Translations under genes and position numbers: made by a program | Assembly: GCA_948567375.1 (NCBI GenBank) | Contig: OX419761.1 | Location: 59,584,501-59,648,500, forward strand | Direction: 5' to 3' | Length of the DNA: 64,000 nt | Source: Lunularia cruciata | Lineage: Eukaryota; Streptophyta; Marchantiopsida; Lunulariales; Lunulariaceae | In this document: positions 20,881 through 30,741 of the stretch, piece after piece | Layout: each line of letters opens with the position of its first letter | Position numbering within the stretch: the first letter of the stretch is position 1 | Notes under the pieces: model-generated | Told to the model about the DNA's origin: nothing | The model's database searches: none | The model's input: only the letters and a program-made list of their open reading frames with translations

Positions 20881-22735
20881 TGACTAACACTATTTTAAGA
20901 GTAATTCACCCTAGGAAACACAAAAGGTTCACGTTTCTCCCAGATTTCTGTGACAACATAAAATCCTAGAGTGCATATTAACCAAACCCTCATGGATAGT
21001 TTATCCATAAGTTGAAAGGTTATTTTTATCACTAATCTTGAGAACTGGTTGATAAAGGTGATAATTTCTCTATTCTATACTTAGACTCTCTCTAAGTTCT
21101 TTCACTAAAGTCTCCAAAAGTGTTGTTATTGCAATACATTCATGTCCTTTGGGAAGTCCTTCCACTCCACAAACCTCACACAACTCCTTGGTCTTAGATC
21201 TCCTCCCTCCGAATCTTGGTTAAGAAGGTTAAACATGCAATCCCAAGTCAAGTAAGCCTCTTCTTTCCCTCAATCTCTTGCTCTCAAAGGTCCATGGATA
21301 TGAACCTCCCTTATCTCTCTTCTCTCCACATAAAAATCACTTAGAATCACTCTTTCCTCCAAGTAGTGTATGTTTTTAGATCCTCTCAACACTCTTCAAA
21401 TTCTATTCTAAACTCTCTTTTCCTCAAATCCACCCCTATAATCATCTCAAACCCTTGGAGAACCTTGCATAGCCTCAACTTCCACTCTTGGTGACCCTCA
21501 TTGTTCCCAAGATCTAAACACTCAAATAGGCTTTTGGTTGCTCTCACACTCCTCATGCATGAGATCTCAATTCTCCAAAATTGACCCTCCTCAATAATTC
21601 TCTCAACAGGTATGCTACAGTTCTTTGAAACTTTTCACACTTGATCACAACTCAAGGTGTCAGACTGTGCAAAAAATTAGATCTTTTCATCAAGCCATTT
21701 GGCTTAGGCACCTTTCTATTTAACACACATATTTCAGATTTGGTCTGAATCAAAACCCCCCTTATTTTAAAATTTCATAACTTCTTGATAAAAAATCATC
21801 TCTCTATAATTCTTGGGCCAAAAGGGTAAAAAACTATGCATTAAAGTTTTTTGGAAAGTTTCAAAACAGTATAATGAATAACAAAGAATTGGTAAACTCT
21901 TTGTACAAAATTCTAGAAAGCGTGTAATTTGTGGGAATAATTTACCCTACCACCTTCCAAAATTTCTAGCTCAAAATATGTATCAGCACTGACAATAATT
22001 TTAAGTATCCCAACTATCACATAATCCAAGGTAGTCTTTGTGAAATTTCAAATCCAAATCTGGAACTTGAGATTTTGCCCAAAATCACTATTATCCCCAA
22101 AATTTGCAATATACCTCACACAACCTCTCTTAATACTCTCATGTGTATAGTATGTACAATATCACCTCAAACACATCATAATGAAATACTTCCTAAACTA
22201 TTAACCTTCTAAACACTACTAAACACTTTGGTACCTTCTTTCAAAGTACAATGCTCTCAAGATCAAATAAAGTTCAACAAACATGTAGCTTGCACAATGA
22301 GCACTGCATAGGGATTTTGAAAGGTAGATGACATAGCAATAGGGATAGGAATAGGGACTTTGAAAGATAGATTCATTGCATAATTGAGCATTCAACTAAA
22401 AAAGAATAAAAGTGGAATTATATTTTTGTTAAGGTGAATTAGTGGATGCATTATTTTAGTATAACATTTTGATAAATAGAAGAAGAGACTTGTGGGAGGA
22501 TGAAGAAGAATTCATAGAAGTTCAGAGGCAAATAGTCCCACTATAGCTCAAGATATATTTGAAGAAGAGACACAAAGTTTCAATAGAGAGGATATTAGAT
22601 CACATGTTATGAGTGGTTGCCTTTCATGTAATACACTTGTTGGGTTTTTGAACCCATGAGCCTTCATATTGAGAACTTCTCAAGAGTACTAGAGACTTTG
22701 ACACAATTTAATGTATGATATTCTTGGACATTTTT
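20881..22735. other. T1 leader region, no gene seen
   Basis: About 1.85 kb of AT-rich sequence with no convincing ORF, LTR or primer-binding site. Its position upstream of T1 gag suggests the long untranslated leader typical of Tat-lineage elements, possibly followed by a truncated 5' LTR. The stretch 22270-22460 has short A/G-rich repeats around ATAGGGATAGGAATAGGGAC. I see nothing else. Confidence 0.3.
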
Positions 22736-23381
22736 TGTCATATTTGCATTGCTACACAACATACATCATTGTTAACATCACACACTAGAAGCACAACTCA
22801 CACATAAGTCATACATGGACTCTAAAGTGCCATAATAAACAAATTTGTTTCCAGAACTCGGATCACACTCAATCAGATCAGTACTTGATCTATCGCTCCA
22901 TAATCTACCAACAACTGGGCACTAATTATAGTCAAGCTACACTCACTCTAGCTAAGGGAATCTAGGTGACGCTCACTAGCCTTTGTCCACCATGGCCAAG
23001 AACTCAAAGGCTCAACATTAGAGAAATAAAATCTCTAGAGCTGCACTTTAAAAATATACCATATGGTCTCCAACCTTAACAATCCTGTTGATGGCACATC
23101 CAACAGTGTAAACAGTGCTAAGTAAAACTGGGGTCCACCATGTAGTCAGTACTCCTGACACAAAATCTGACCATCAACAAGTAGTCTATGAGTACCAAAA
23201 TACTCTTTACTACAAACACTACTACTCTAGAGTCCGTGCAATCTAGGTGCAAAGCTACAAATAGCATGACAGTTGTTGTGCATATATACATTGCTACACA
23301 ACATACATAGTTGTCAACATTACAGACTATAGAAGCACAACTCATACATAAATCATACATGGACTCTAAAGTGTCATAATT
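22736..23381 (-). repeat. Z repeat, left copy (probable G3 3' LTR)
   Basis: Matches 35033-35477 and about 47035-47280. A ~92-bp block (GCATTGCTACACAACATACA...CATACATGGACTCTAAAGTG) occurs twice here, at about 22749-22840 and 23289-23381, flanking a unique ~450-bp middle. The Z copies bracket the PHD-type gypsy element G3, so Z is probably its LTR. The exact termini and polypurine tract could not be fixed. Confidence 0.5.
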
Positions 23382-23523
23382 GCCCAGTTAGATGGCGATT
23401 AGGTCCCTTTAACTCCATATAGCCATCAACTCCAAGTATATAGGATCAAGAGGCCACTATCAAGCTCCATCATTAGTTGCTTATTTGCAATCTATACCAT
23501 ATAAAGGATGAACAAGCTATAGG

Positions 23524-23660
23524 TCAAGTACACCTAGGACATAACTATTGTCCCTTGATAACCATCATGAGGGAGTCATACATGCCATATGCTATCCTCT
23601 CGAACAACTATCATGCACTAACATAGTAGTAGCTCTACCAAAAGAGCCACATAACATACA
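23524..23660 (-). pseudogene. G3 PHD finger at the integrase C-terminus
   Basis: Minus strand: CMLCGSFGRATTMLVHDSCS, then RG, a stop in place of Trp, HMACMTP, and after a one-base frame change LMMVIKGQ, a stop in place of Trp, LCPRCT and a true stop at 23526-23524. The spacing fits a C4HC3 PHD finger (C-x2-C, Cys pair, H-x2-C, W-x-C-P-x-C), with one Cys changed to His (LVHD for LVCD). PHD fingers read histone H3 tails, so this would be a targeting module equivalent to the chromodomain of chromoviruses. Inactive here. Confidence 0.7.
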
Positions 23661-25060
23661 CCACAAGCCTACACATACAAGAACCAAGCTTGTGTCCATA
23701 GTACCATCAATGTTTAGGAGGTGGCGCGACACACAATTGCACACATGATCTTTCCAAACAACACCATCATATCCTTCCAACACAAGGACTCTAGATGCAA
23801 AAACCTTATGCACTCTCAAGATCATGTGGCATGTAGAAACATCAAGTGTCATCAGTGTTGTCTATTGTGGATATACATAATCACCTGGATGAAATTGATA
23901 GATCAAAGGTCTATAACCTCCTCCTTGAATGATAGCATAGCATAAGGTATCCCATTCCTTAGCAATTGCCAAGTTCTTAAAATCCATCGGCATCACTTTC
24001 CAAAAGATCTCTACCCGTTGAGAACATGCACTCATCCATACATTTGGATCATCCAAGTCCAACACTATAGTAGCATCTTGACAAATGGTTGTAGGTAAAT
24101 CTGGATCTCATCCATAGAGTAGAAAGTAAGGAGAGAAAGATGTTGAGGCTTGCCAATTGAACCAATAGCCCATGGCCAACCAAGGTAACTAGAGATCCCA
24201 ATCTCCCATGTGGCCTCTCTACAAACCATACTTCCACAATCCTTTTTTTCATTGTCTGAACCACTCTCTATGCAAAGCCATATTTCTTAGAGTGATCTTG
24301 TGAGGTAGTATGATGATCAATCAAAGCCGTGTCACACAAGATCTAAAAATCCCCCAGGAACTATGTACCTTGATCAGTCAAAACCTCAACGGGTGCACCA
24401 AAATGACAAAACTTGATCTAAGAACAACTAAGTCATCCCTTTATTGGACTTGTCAAGAAGTACCACCAACTGAATCCACTTGGAGAAGTGCTCTACCATC
24501 ACCAAAATGTACCAATGATGTCTCATAATCAACGATAAAGGTCAAGCAAAGTCCAAACTCCAATGGTAACCCAATCCCATGATAGGTAATGGGTGTAACT
24601 ATGATATAGGAGAACTAAATGATGCTCTAACTTGGTCACAAACCACACATCTTGCAACAAACTACTGAACATTAGTCTACATACTGTGCCACCAATAATG
24701 ACTATGGAGTAAGCTATATGTACGCTTTATTCCAAAATGTCCTAGCTCTTCATGAGCATGATGGACAAACTATGGTCTTTATGATAGAAGTGGTACCACT
24801 CTCACTCTACCATCCTCCTATACACAAAGAAGGTGTCTATTTTCCAATTTGATCTGATCAGCTTGTTGAAGAACACGGTTTCTCTCCTTGGCCTCAATTG
24901 TGCCACCCACAACATATGTGCAAAGATAGTCCATCACTAAGACATCATCATGAATGTCTCGCTAAACTATACCACTATCTCCACTCTTTGGATCTGTTAC
25001 CTCAAAACTTCTCCTGTATGCACTAAGAGAGGTACCACCAAAGGCTCAAAAAATATACAA
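23592..25060 (-). pseudogene. G3 integrase
   Basis: Minus strand. The zinc-binding part reads VARCVVCDQVRASF near 24660-24620. The core begins PLPIMGLGYHWSLDFA and continues HHWYILVMVEHFSKWIQLVV (24560-24460). Decayed DQGT and SKKYGFA...RVVQTMKKRIVEV carry the second Asp and the region of the Glu (24390-24230). The C-terminal part is VFWKVMPMDFKNLAIAKEWD-like sequence, GGGYRPLIYQFHPGDYVYPQ (24065-23862) and TLDVSTCHMILRVHKV, VVWKDHVCNC, NIDGTMDTSL (23852-23690), which runs into the PHD finger. Confidence 0.7.
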
Positions 25061-25149
25061 AGAAAGGAAAATGCATGCCAACCTTGCACTATCTCCTCAT
25101 CTATCTCACCATGCCAATGTGCTCCAATCTGATCATGCTGGCTAAGACA

Positions 25150-25445
25150 TGGGTTTCTACTCAATTTGCATCATGGTTCACTACTCCTGATTTGTGAATA
25201 ACCATGAAATCATACTCTTGTAAAATCAAAGCACATCATGCAAGCTTCCTTGAAAGCTTGTTGGACTCCATCAACCACTTCAATGGTTGATGATCAATAA
25301 TGAGATTAAAGGGGTTACCAAATAAGTACCATCAGAATTGTGCTATTGTACCATATTGTTGACAAGCACTCTCCCTCATATGAACTATATTTTGCATCTG
25401 CTGAATTTTTAGAGTGACTAGCATAGGTCATCAAAAACTCCTCCC
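25150..25445 (-). pseudogene. G3 RNase H
   Basis: Minus strand: TYASHSKNSADAKYSSYEGE at about 25430-25370, then NLIIDHQPLKWLMESNKLSR and ILQEYDFMVIHKSGVVNHDA at about 25310-25180. The order and spacing are those of the RNase H and following tether in gypsy pol. Stops interrupt the frame. Confidence 0.75.
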
Positions 25446-25571
25446 CCTCATCATCATGTTAGGTGAGCACTACTCCAAGCTCCAACATACTCCAATCAGT
25501 GTGGACCTAAAGTGGTCATCCTTTGGTCGGTCTCCTCAAAATAGGAGTAAATGTCAACCTCTCCTTGAGCT

Positions 25572-26500
25572 CTACAAAAGCTCTCCTTGCTCATCTCTCC
25601 AACACCACTCTTGTGTAAGCTTGCTCAGCTTTGTCAAGGCCTTGGCAATGGCACTAAATCCTCTAACATAGTGGTGATAGAAGTTTGCCAACCCAAGGAA
25701 TGATTGCACTCTGCTCACATCCGTAGGCCAAGGAATATGCATAATAGTCTCCACCTTGGTAGGCTAAACAGCAAGTCCTCTAGGGTAGATAGTGTGACCC
25801 AAATACTCAATCTGCTCATGGAAGAACCTACACTTCCCAAGATGTTATTTTAGTCCATGAGATCGCAACCTCTCAAACACCTCCAACAAATATCTCTCAT
25901 GCTCCTCCATAGTAATGATATAGAACAAAATGTCATCAATATAGTACCAAGAAAAATTCAATCCAACTAAGATCCGGTCCATGACCCTCTAGAACTCAGC
26001 AAGAGCATTCTTTAACCCAAATGGTAAGAACCTCCACTAATATAACACATCCTTGCCATGAGGATCAATAGCCTAAAATGTTGTCTTGGACTTATCCTCC
26101 TCCTCAATTGGCAATTAATGATATCATGCTTGAAGATCCAAAGTATTGAAGACCTTTGCATGCCCAATTGCATCAAAGATCTCCTCTGGTGTAGGCATAG
26201 CATACCAATCAGCCCTAGTCTACCAATTGATTGAACTGTAATGTTCACACATCTACCTATCTATGTAGTTGCCATGCATATCTTTCTTGGTTGGCATCAC
26301 TATAGCTGATGCACACTCTCTATGTGAAACCTCTACCAAACCAGCCTCAAAAAGGTCTCTACTTTGGCTTTGAATCACTTCTCTCTCCATGTCATTATAT
26401 TGATAGGGATGTTGGAAAATTGGTGTATTGCTAGTTAGCTCAATAGTATACCAATTCCTTTCAAAGCACCCAAATCCTTCATATTGAAGGCAAAACAACT
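25572..26500 (-). pseudogene. G3 reverse transcriptase
   Basis: 26498-26253 encodes FERNWYTIELTSNTPIFQHP and SRDLFEAGLVEVSHRECASA. 26248-25900 carries ADWYAMPTPEEIFDAIGHAK, WRFLPFGLKNALAEF and the catalytic box WYYIDDILFY (Y-I-D-D retained) near 25930. 25754-25572 carries DVSRVQSFLGLANFYHHYVR, the connection. Several in-frame stops. This is the typical gypsy RT that copies element RNA to cDNA. Confidence 0.85.
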
Positions 26501-28148
26501 AGTGTAGCTCCTCAAGAACCTCCAAACTCTCCATGTTTCCTCTCTTGTATGCTTGGGTCCAAGATTAGGCTCCCAAGTATCCTCTATAACTATTGTAGGA
26601 GTGGAAGATGTACTTACGGGCTACTACACTGGACCCTTGGAAGCAATAGTGCGACATGCTCCCAACCACTAGAGGTCCCAACCTTAGTGTGAAAAATTCC
26701 CTCCACTCTAGCTACAAGCTCCATACCTCCTCTAGCTGCATCCCAAGTAGACCAAGGATGTAATCCAAGTAGACCACTCTCCCTAGTAGCCATTGGCTAT
26801 GTCCCAAGAATACCTTGTCCACCCGGTCCATTACCCCTAACATGTCCCTAAATCATCTTGATAAGCACAGAGCTCACAAGTGTTTGAGTGGTGATGCATA
26901 TGCCTAGTGTCAAGCGCATCCTACGTTGCATTGTTCAGCCAAGGCTCACAATCCAAGTTAAATAGTTCAAGTCCATAGCTTGACCTAACATTTGATGCCC
27001 ATATGCCTCTTTCACTACTAGAACAGCAATAATACTAGTGCAAAAACCCATTGCCCACTCTCTCTCATCAACATTGAGCTCTACCAACTATTGTAATTGT
27101 GAGTCCCAAACCAGTCTAGGACCTCCCTCTCAAAAAGCATGGGAGCTTGGGAAACTCATAAGCGTGACAAAAGTAGCTTACATTGTCCAACTATTGCTAT
27201 AGGTGATCTATCATCCACTACTACTATTTGAGATTGACGCCCAACATCTAGGATGTCATAAAAAATGATGTAATCTAGTCGTTGAATCCCATCATAAGCA
27301 CATTGTAGAAACTCTTTGGGCTAGAGGTTTGTCCACCAAAGACAAAGATGATGAACCCGTGATCCCACTCTAGTTGCATCTAACAACATGGCAGGTCCCA
27401 TCCAAGAATAGACCTAATGTGTGCTTGCCAACACTTGGGTGTGAGAATCACCCTTCAAAGGAACATTCTCCAAAATGTAAGTTGGAGAAATAGACTGATG
27501 TTATAGTATATGTAACATCTCCCAAAACACACCAAAAAAGTAATCCTAAAGACCCAAGCCTCAGCCAATATGTGTATGTCCTTGACATGGCCATCTTGAA
27601 ATCACCAAATGAATGAGACCATGTCTCTCCAAATTCTATGCCCCCAGCAAGGAAATGTTTGTTGGTAGGATCTTTTGGTAACCCTTGATTGCTAACATTG
27701 GTAATAACTCAAGATACGGATAGGCCACATGTGCCATATGATGTAGAGAGACTTGCCTAGCAATCTCATCTCTCTCCACATACAAGTATCTCTATACTTG
27801 TATACCCTATAGGACCGCATGTAGTCCAATGCTAATCCAACCAAACAACTCCGATAGACATATTCCCTCTATTGGATACTACCAAGCAATGAATGTGGTA
27901 TCCAAAGGTATCAAGGTAATCAACTTTGGAGGCTCATCCTCACACTAATCTCTTGGTGGTACAAGGGCGCCACTCCAAACCTATTGCCCTAATTGATCTG
28001 CATGTTGTTGCAATGCCTCCTTTGAACTCCACAATGGAACATCCAAGGTGGATAGAACAATCCCACTCATACTCCAAATCCGAGTGATCTCCTTTGTAGA
28101 ATTGCACAAATTGAATCTTAACAATTAATTTCAACAATTGAGTACCAA
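26501..28148 (-). pseudogene. G3 gag-RT linker and protease area, decayed
   Basis: About 1.6 kb on the minus strand between the gag zinc-knuckle region and RT. Short coding-like pieces such as LGSLILDPSIQERKHGEFGG (about 26580-26520) and HQMLGQAMDLNYLTWIVSLG (about 27000-26940) run toward RT, but frames change often and I cannot identify a D-S/T-G protease site. Probably the protease and polyprotein linker. Confidence 0.4.
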
Positions 28149-29890
28149 CTAAGCAAGTTGAAACTTTGATCTCCTCTTTAGTGTCATAGTGGGAGGTTGA
28201 CTAGTAGGTAGTCCATTCTGCACCCCATCACCACCTACCACACCTAAACTAGGATGTTTAGGAGCCATGGATGTAGTTTCCAATGCCTTAGAGAGTATAA
28301 AAGATAGAGGAAGTCTGACTTGTCTACCAACCTCTTCTCTTTGTGAGTCCAACTCCACTAATGCTCCTCTAGGCTTTGGAGCATGTACTTCACTCCTAGT
28401 CACTATGGTAGATGCATCCACATGTGTTGCTCCACACATGAAGTCTAAGATGTCTCTAAGATCATCCGCTCATGAGGTAGAAGCCTCAGCACCCAAATTT
28501 GATCTCCTTTCAATTATAGCCATGCTAGCCTATCTTTGATCCAACTACTCAATCCAAGTTGCCATGGCTATATCAAAAGGAAGGGCAAGTACACACATAG
28601 TAGGATCTCCCCTCTCACTAGGTGTGGATCTTCTACCACCACCTCTACCCCTGCCATAGCAGCTCTACCACTTTGTAACTCCAAGTGTAGGTCAAAGTAT
28701 CGGTCACTGGTGTTACCAAATATATAACAATGCTCACACTATCTCTATGCTGGTTGTTATGGACCAGAGGTTTCAAGTCCACTACCTTGAGTGCACTTTC
28801 TCTTATGGTGAGGTCCACCACAAGTCCAACAAGCCCAACAAGCAACACCACTACTCACTAGCTACTGCTGACCCATAAATGAAGGTAAGGGTCTAGCTAC
28901 AATAGACCCTCCACTTGTTCTATAGGATCAAGGTTGTCCATCCTATCCTCAAAAACCAACATGGTGTAGTGCACTCTACTACACTCTAGAAGACGTAACT
29001 ATTCTGGATGAGGTCTCCCTTGCAAATCCAAATATCATCACACTCTCCTCTACCATGTTGAGCTTAATATGCTCAGCCAAACCAAAGACCACTACCAAAG
29101 TAGGCAAAGTAGCATGTAATAAGATAGCATCATAAACTCTACCTTGCAACTCCTTGTCTAGTATCCCATACCAAAACTAGACTGTTTGGGTCTTAGTAAC
29201 TCCTTGAGTAAATTTGATCAGCCGTCTCATGCAAGTGTATGCCTTGCATAGGCTCTTTTCAGCCTTCCACTGGAACTCCTATGAGCTTGTCAATTTGTTA
29301 GTCCAAACTCCTATGTAGTTTTGCTTCAAACACTAGAAGAAATCCACCCCGATACTAAACCACCTCTTGTAGGAGTACCTCTACTCATAGTAGCACCATC
29401 TCAAAGAGATCCACCAATGCTACTAGAGCTAGAACTCATGGGTACATTTGATCTACCCCTAAAAACCAAGCTTGAAGTGATGGAGACATAGTTTGGAGAC
29501 CAATATTGTCTCCGTAGCTGAATCTCCTCCAAGTGAGCTCTCCTTAATTCATGGTATTTGTCCATCGGTGGACCCTCTAAGTGCTAAAACAACCCCTTTC
29601 ACGCCATGAAAGGTGTGAAAAAATTAGGGTTTTGCAATTGTTGTAGATTACACCAACTACCAAACTCCTAGATGAAGTCATCCAATTCAATGGTACCCAT
29701 TGTACCAAAGTTACACTTGGGGCCTTTAGAAGCTCCATAAATCTCGTCCATGTCCCACAACAATGGTGCAAACACACCAAGTGCACTCTCAACTAAATCA
29801 ACTCTTATGTCAAACTCCACCTTAGAGTGAATCTCCTCTCTCACTACTTGAGACCTGAGGTATAGACTAATATCGAGCGCCACTCCAAGT
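28149..29890 (-). pseudogene. G3 gag with zinc knuckle
   Basis: 29883-29577 encodes GVFAPLLWDMDEIYGASKGP, then FFTPFMAWKGLFQHLEGPPM and KYHEFRRAHLEEIQLRRQYW (29650-29510), a capsid-like segment. The nucleocapsid motif CWTCGGPHHKRKC at about 28830-28790 fits the CX2CX3HX4C variant. 28439-28149 encodes a basic tail (PTMTLKRRSKFQLA). Frame changes break it into pieces. Gag role as in other LTR elements. Confidence 0.6.
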
Positions 29891-30447
29891 TAATCCATTG
29901 TATATTGAAGCACTATCTCCTCCAAAATCCCCAAAGAACTCCATCATGATAAAGTAATTGGAAACTACAACCCGCAACCGTAACCACCGCAAGTACCCAA
30001 CCAAGTGTCAATGTACTAACCAAACATCACCCACTAATGAAGCTCTAACAACAACTACACTAGAGGAAAGGGCAACTTGTAATCTATCATCACAACACTC
30101 ACTCTAATGGTTTGCAAGTCATCACTTCTTGCCTCACCAGAGAGAAACATAGGTAGTCTAACTAGTCATCACTCCCTCCCCACAACCGAACCAAAACACC
30201 AACGCTATAAAGTTAGGGCACCTAACACAAACATGGTGCAAAGCCAAGAAGTAGAGAATTGAGGGGGTTCTAATCACAAGAAATCTAAATGAAAACCCTC
30301 CATCTCTCATAAACCAACATTGGATTGACTTTGTGTGATGCCCACTTTTTTTTTGTTTTTTCAGAATAAAGGAGAAGAAGTGTATAGAGAAGTCGGATTG
30401 CGCCTGTATGGCCAAAGAAGGCAAAGAAAAGAGTCTTTGGGATGAAA

Positions 30448-30467
30448 CCCAAAGTAAAGTGACTTCG
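30448..30467 (+). promoter_or_regulatory. X 5'-region inverted motif
   Basis: CCCAAAGTAAAGTGACTTCG, the XC version of the CAAAGT-N6-ACTTTG inverted motif (one mismatch), about 115 bp from the 5' end. A second half-motif CCCAAAGTAA lies near 30511. Confidence 0.4.
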
Positions 30468-30741
30468 AGTCATAAGCCAAAGTACTCGGAAATGCCCTGT
30501 CAGCATACAACCCAAAGTAAATTGTCTTTGTACTGGGGGGGAGCTCCACCTGAGGCGAAGACAGTCTAACAACCTTTTGTCGGGGCGAGAAATTCAAGGA
30601 GCCGTTTAAAACTGGTGGCCCATACGCACGAAGGTTTATTGACAGTGACAGGTGCATGAAGGTGTGATTTCTCGGTAGAAACTCGAAGTGACAAAAGACG
30701 AAGAAGCGCAACTCTATAAAAATTGAACCTGCAATGATGAA

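Larger units (their letters stand above)
6659..22735 (-). mobile_element. Tat/Athila-like Ty3/gypsy element T1 with nested insertions
   Basis: A minus-strand element with integrase, RNase H, reverse transcriptase, protease and gag in that order from left to right, so gag-PR-RT-RH-IN on its own strand. The RT sequence (the segment before the catalytic box and the VYGS that follows it) is of the non-chromovirus OTA type (Tat/Athila lineage) and no chromodomain follows IN. XB plus G1a sit in its 3' LTR. Its 5' LTR was not recognised; the far right boundary near 22735, where the Z repeat starts, is uncertain. Confidence 0.65.

Noticed and set aside
20881-22735. A T1 5' LTR in this interval
   Set aside because: I could not find blocks of the 3' LTR (for example GTGGTGCTCATC or GTTGTTACA) repeated here.
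23118-23360. Cys-rich 80-codon minus-strand ORF in the Z repeat
   Set aside because: Lies in a probable LTR, is not conserved in the other Z copies and has irregular Cys spacing.
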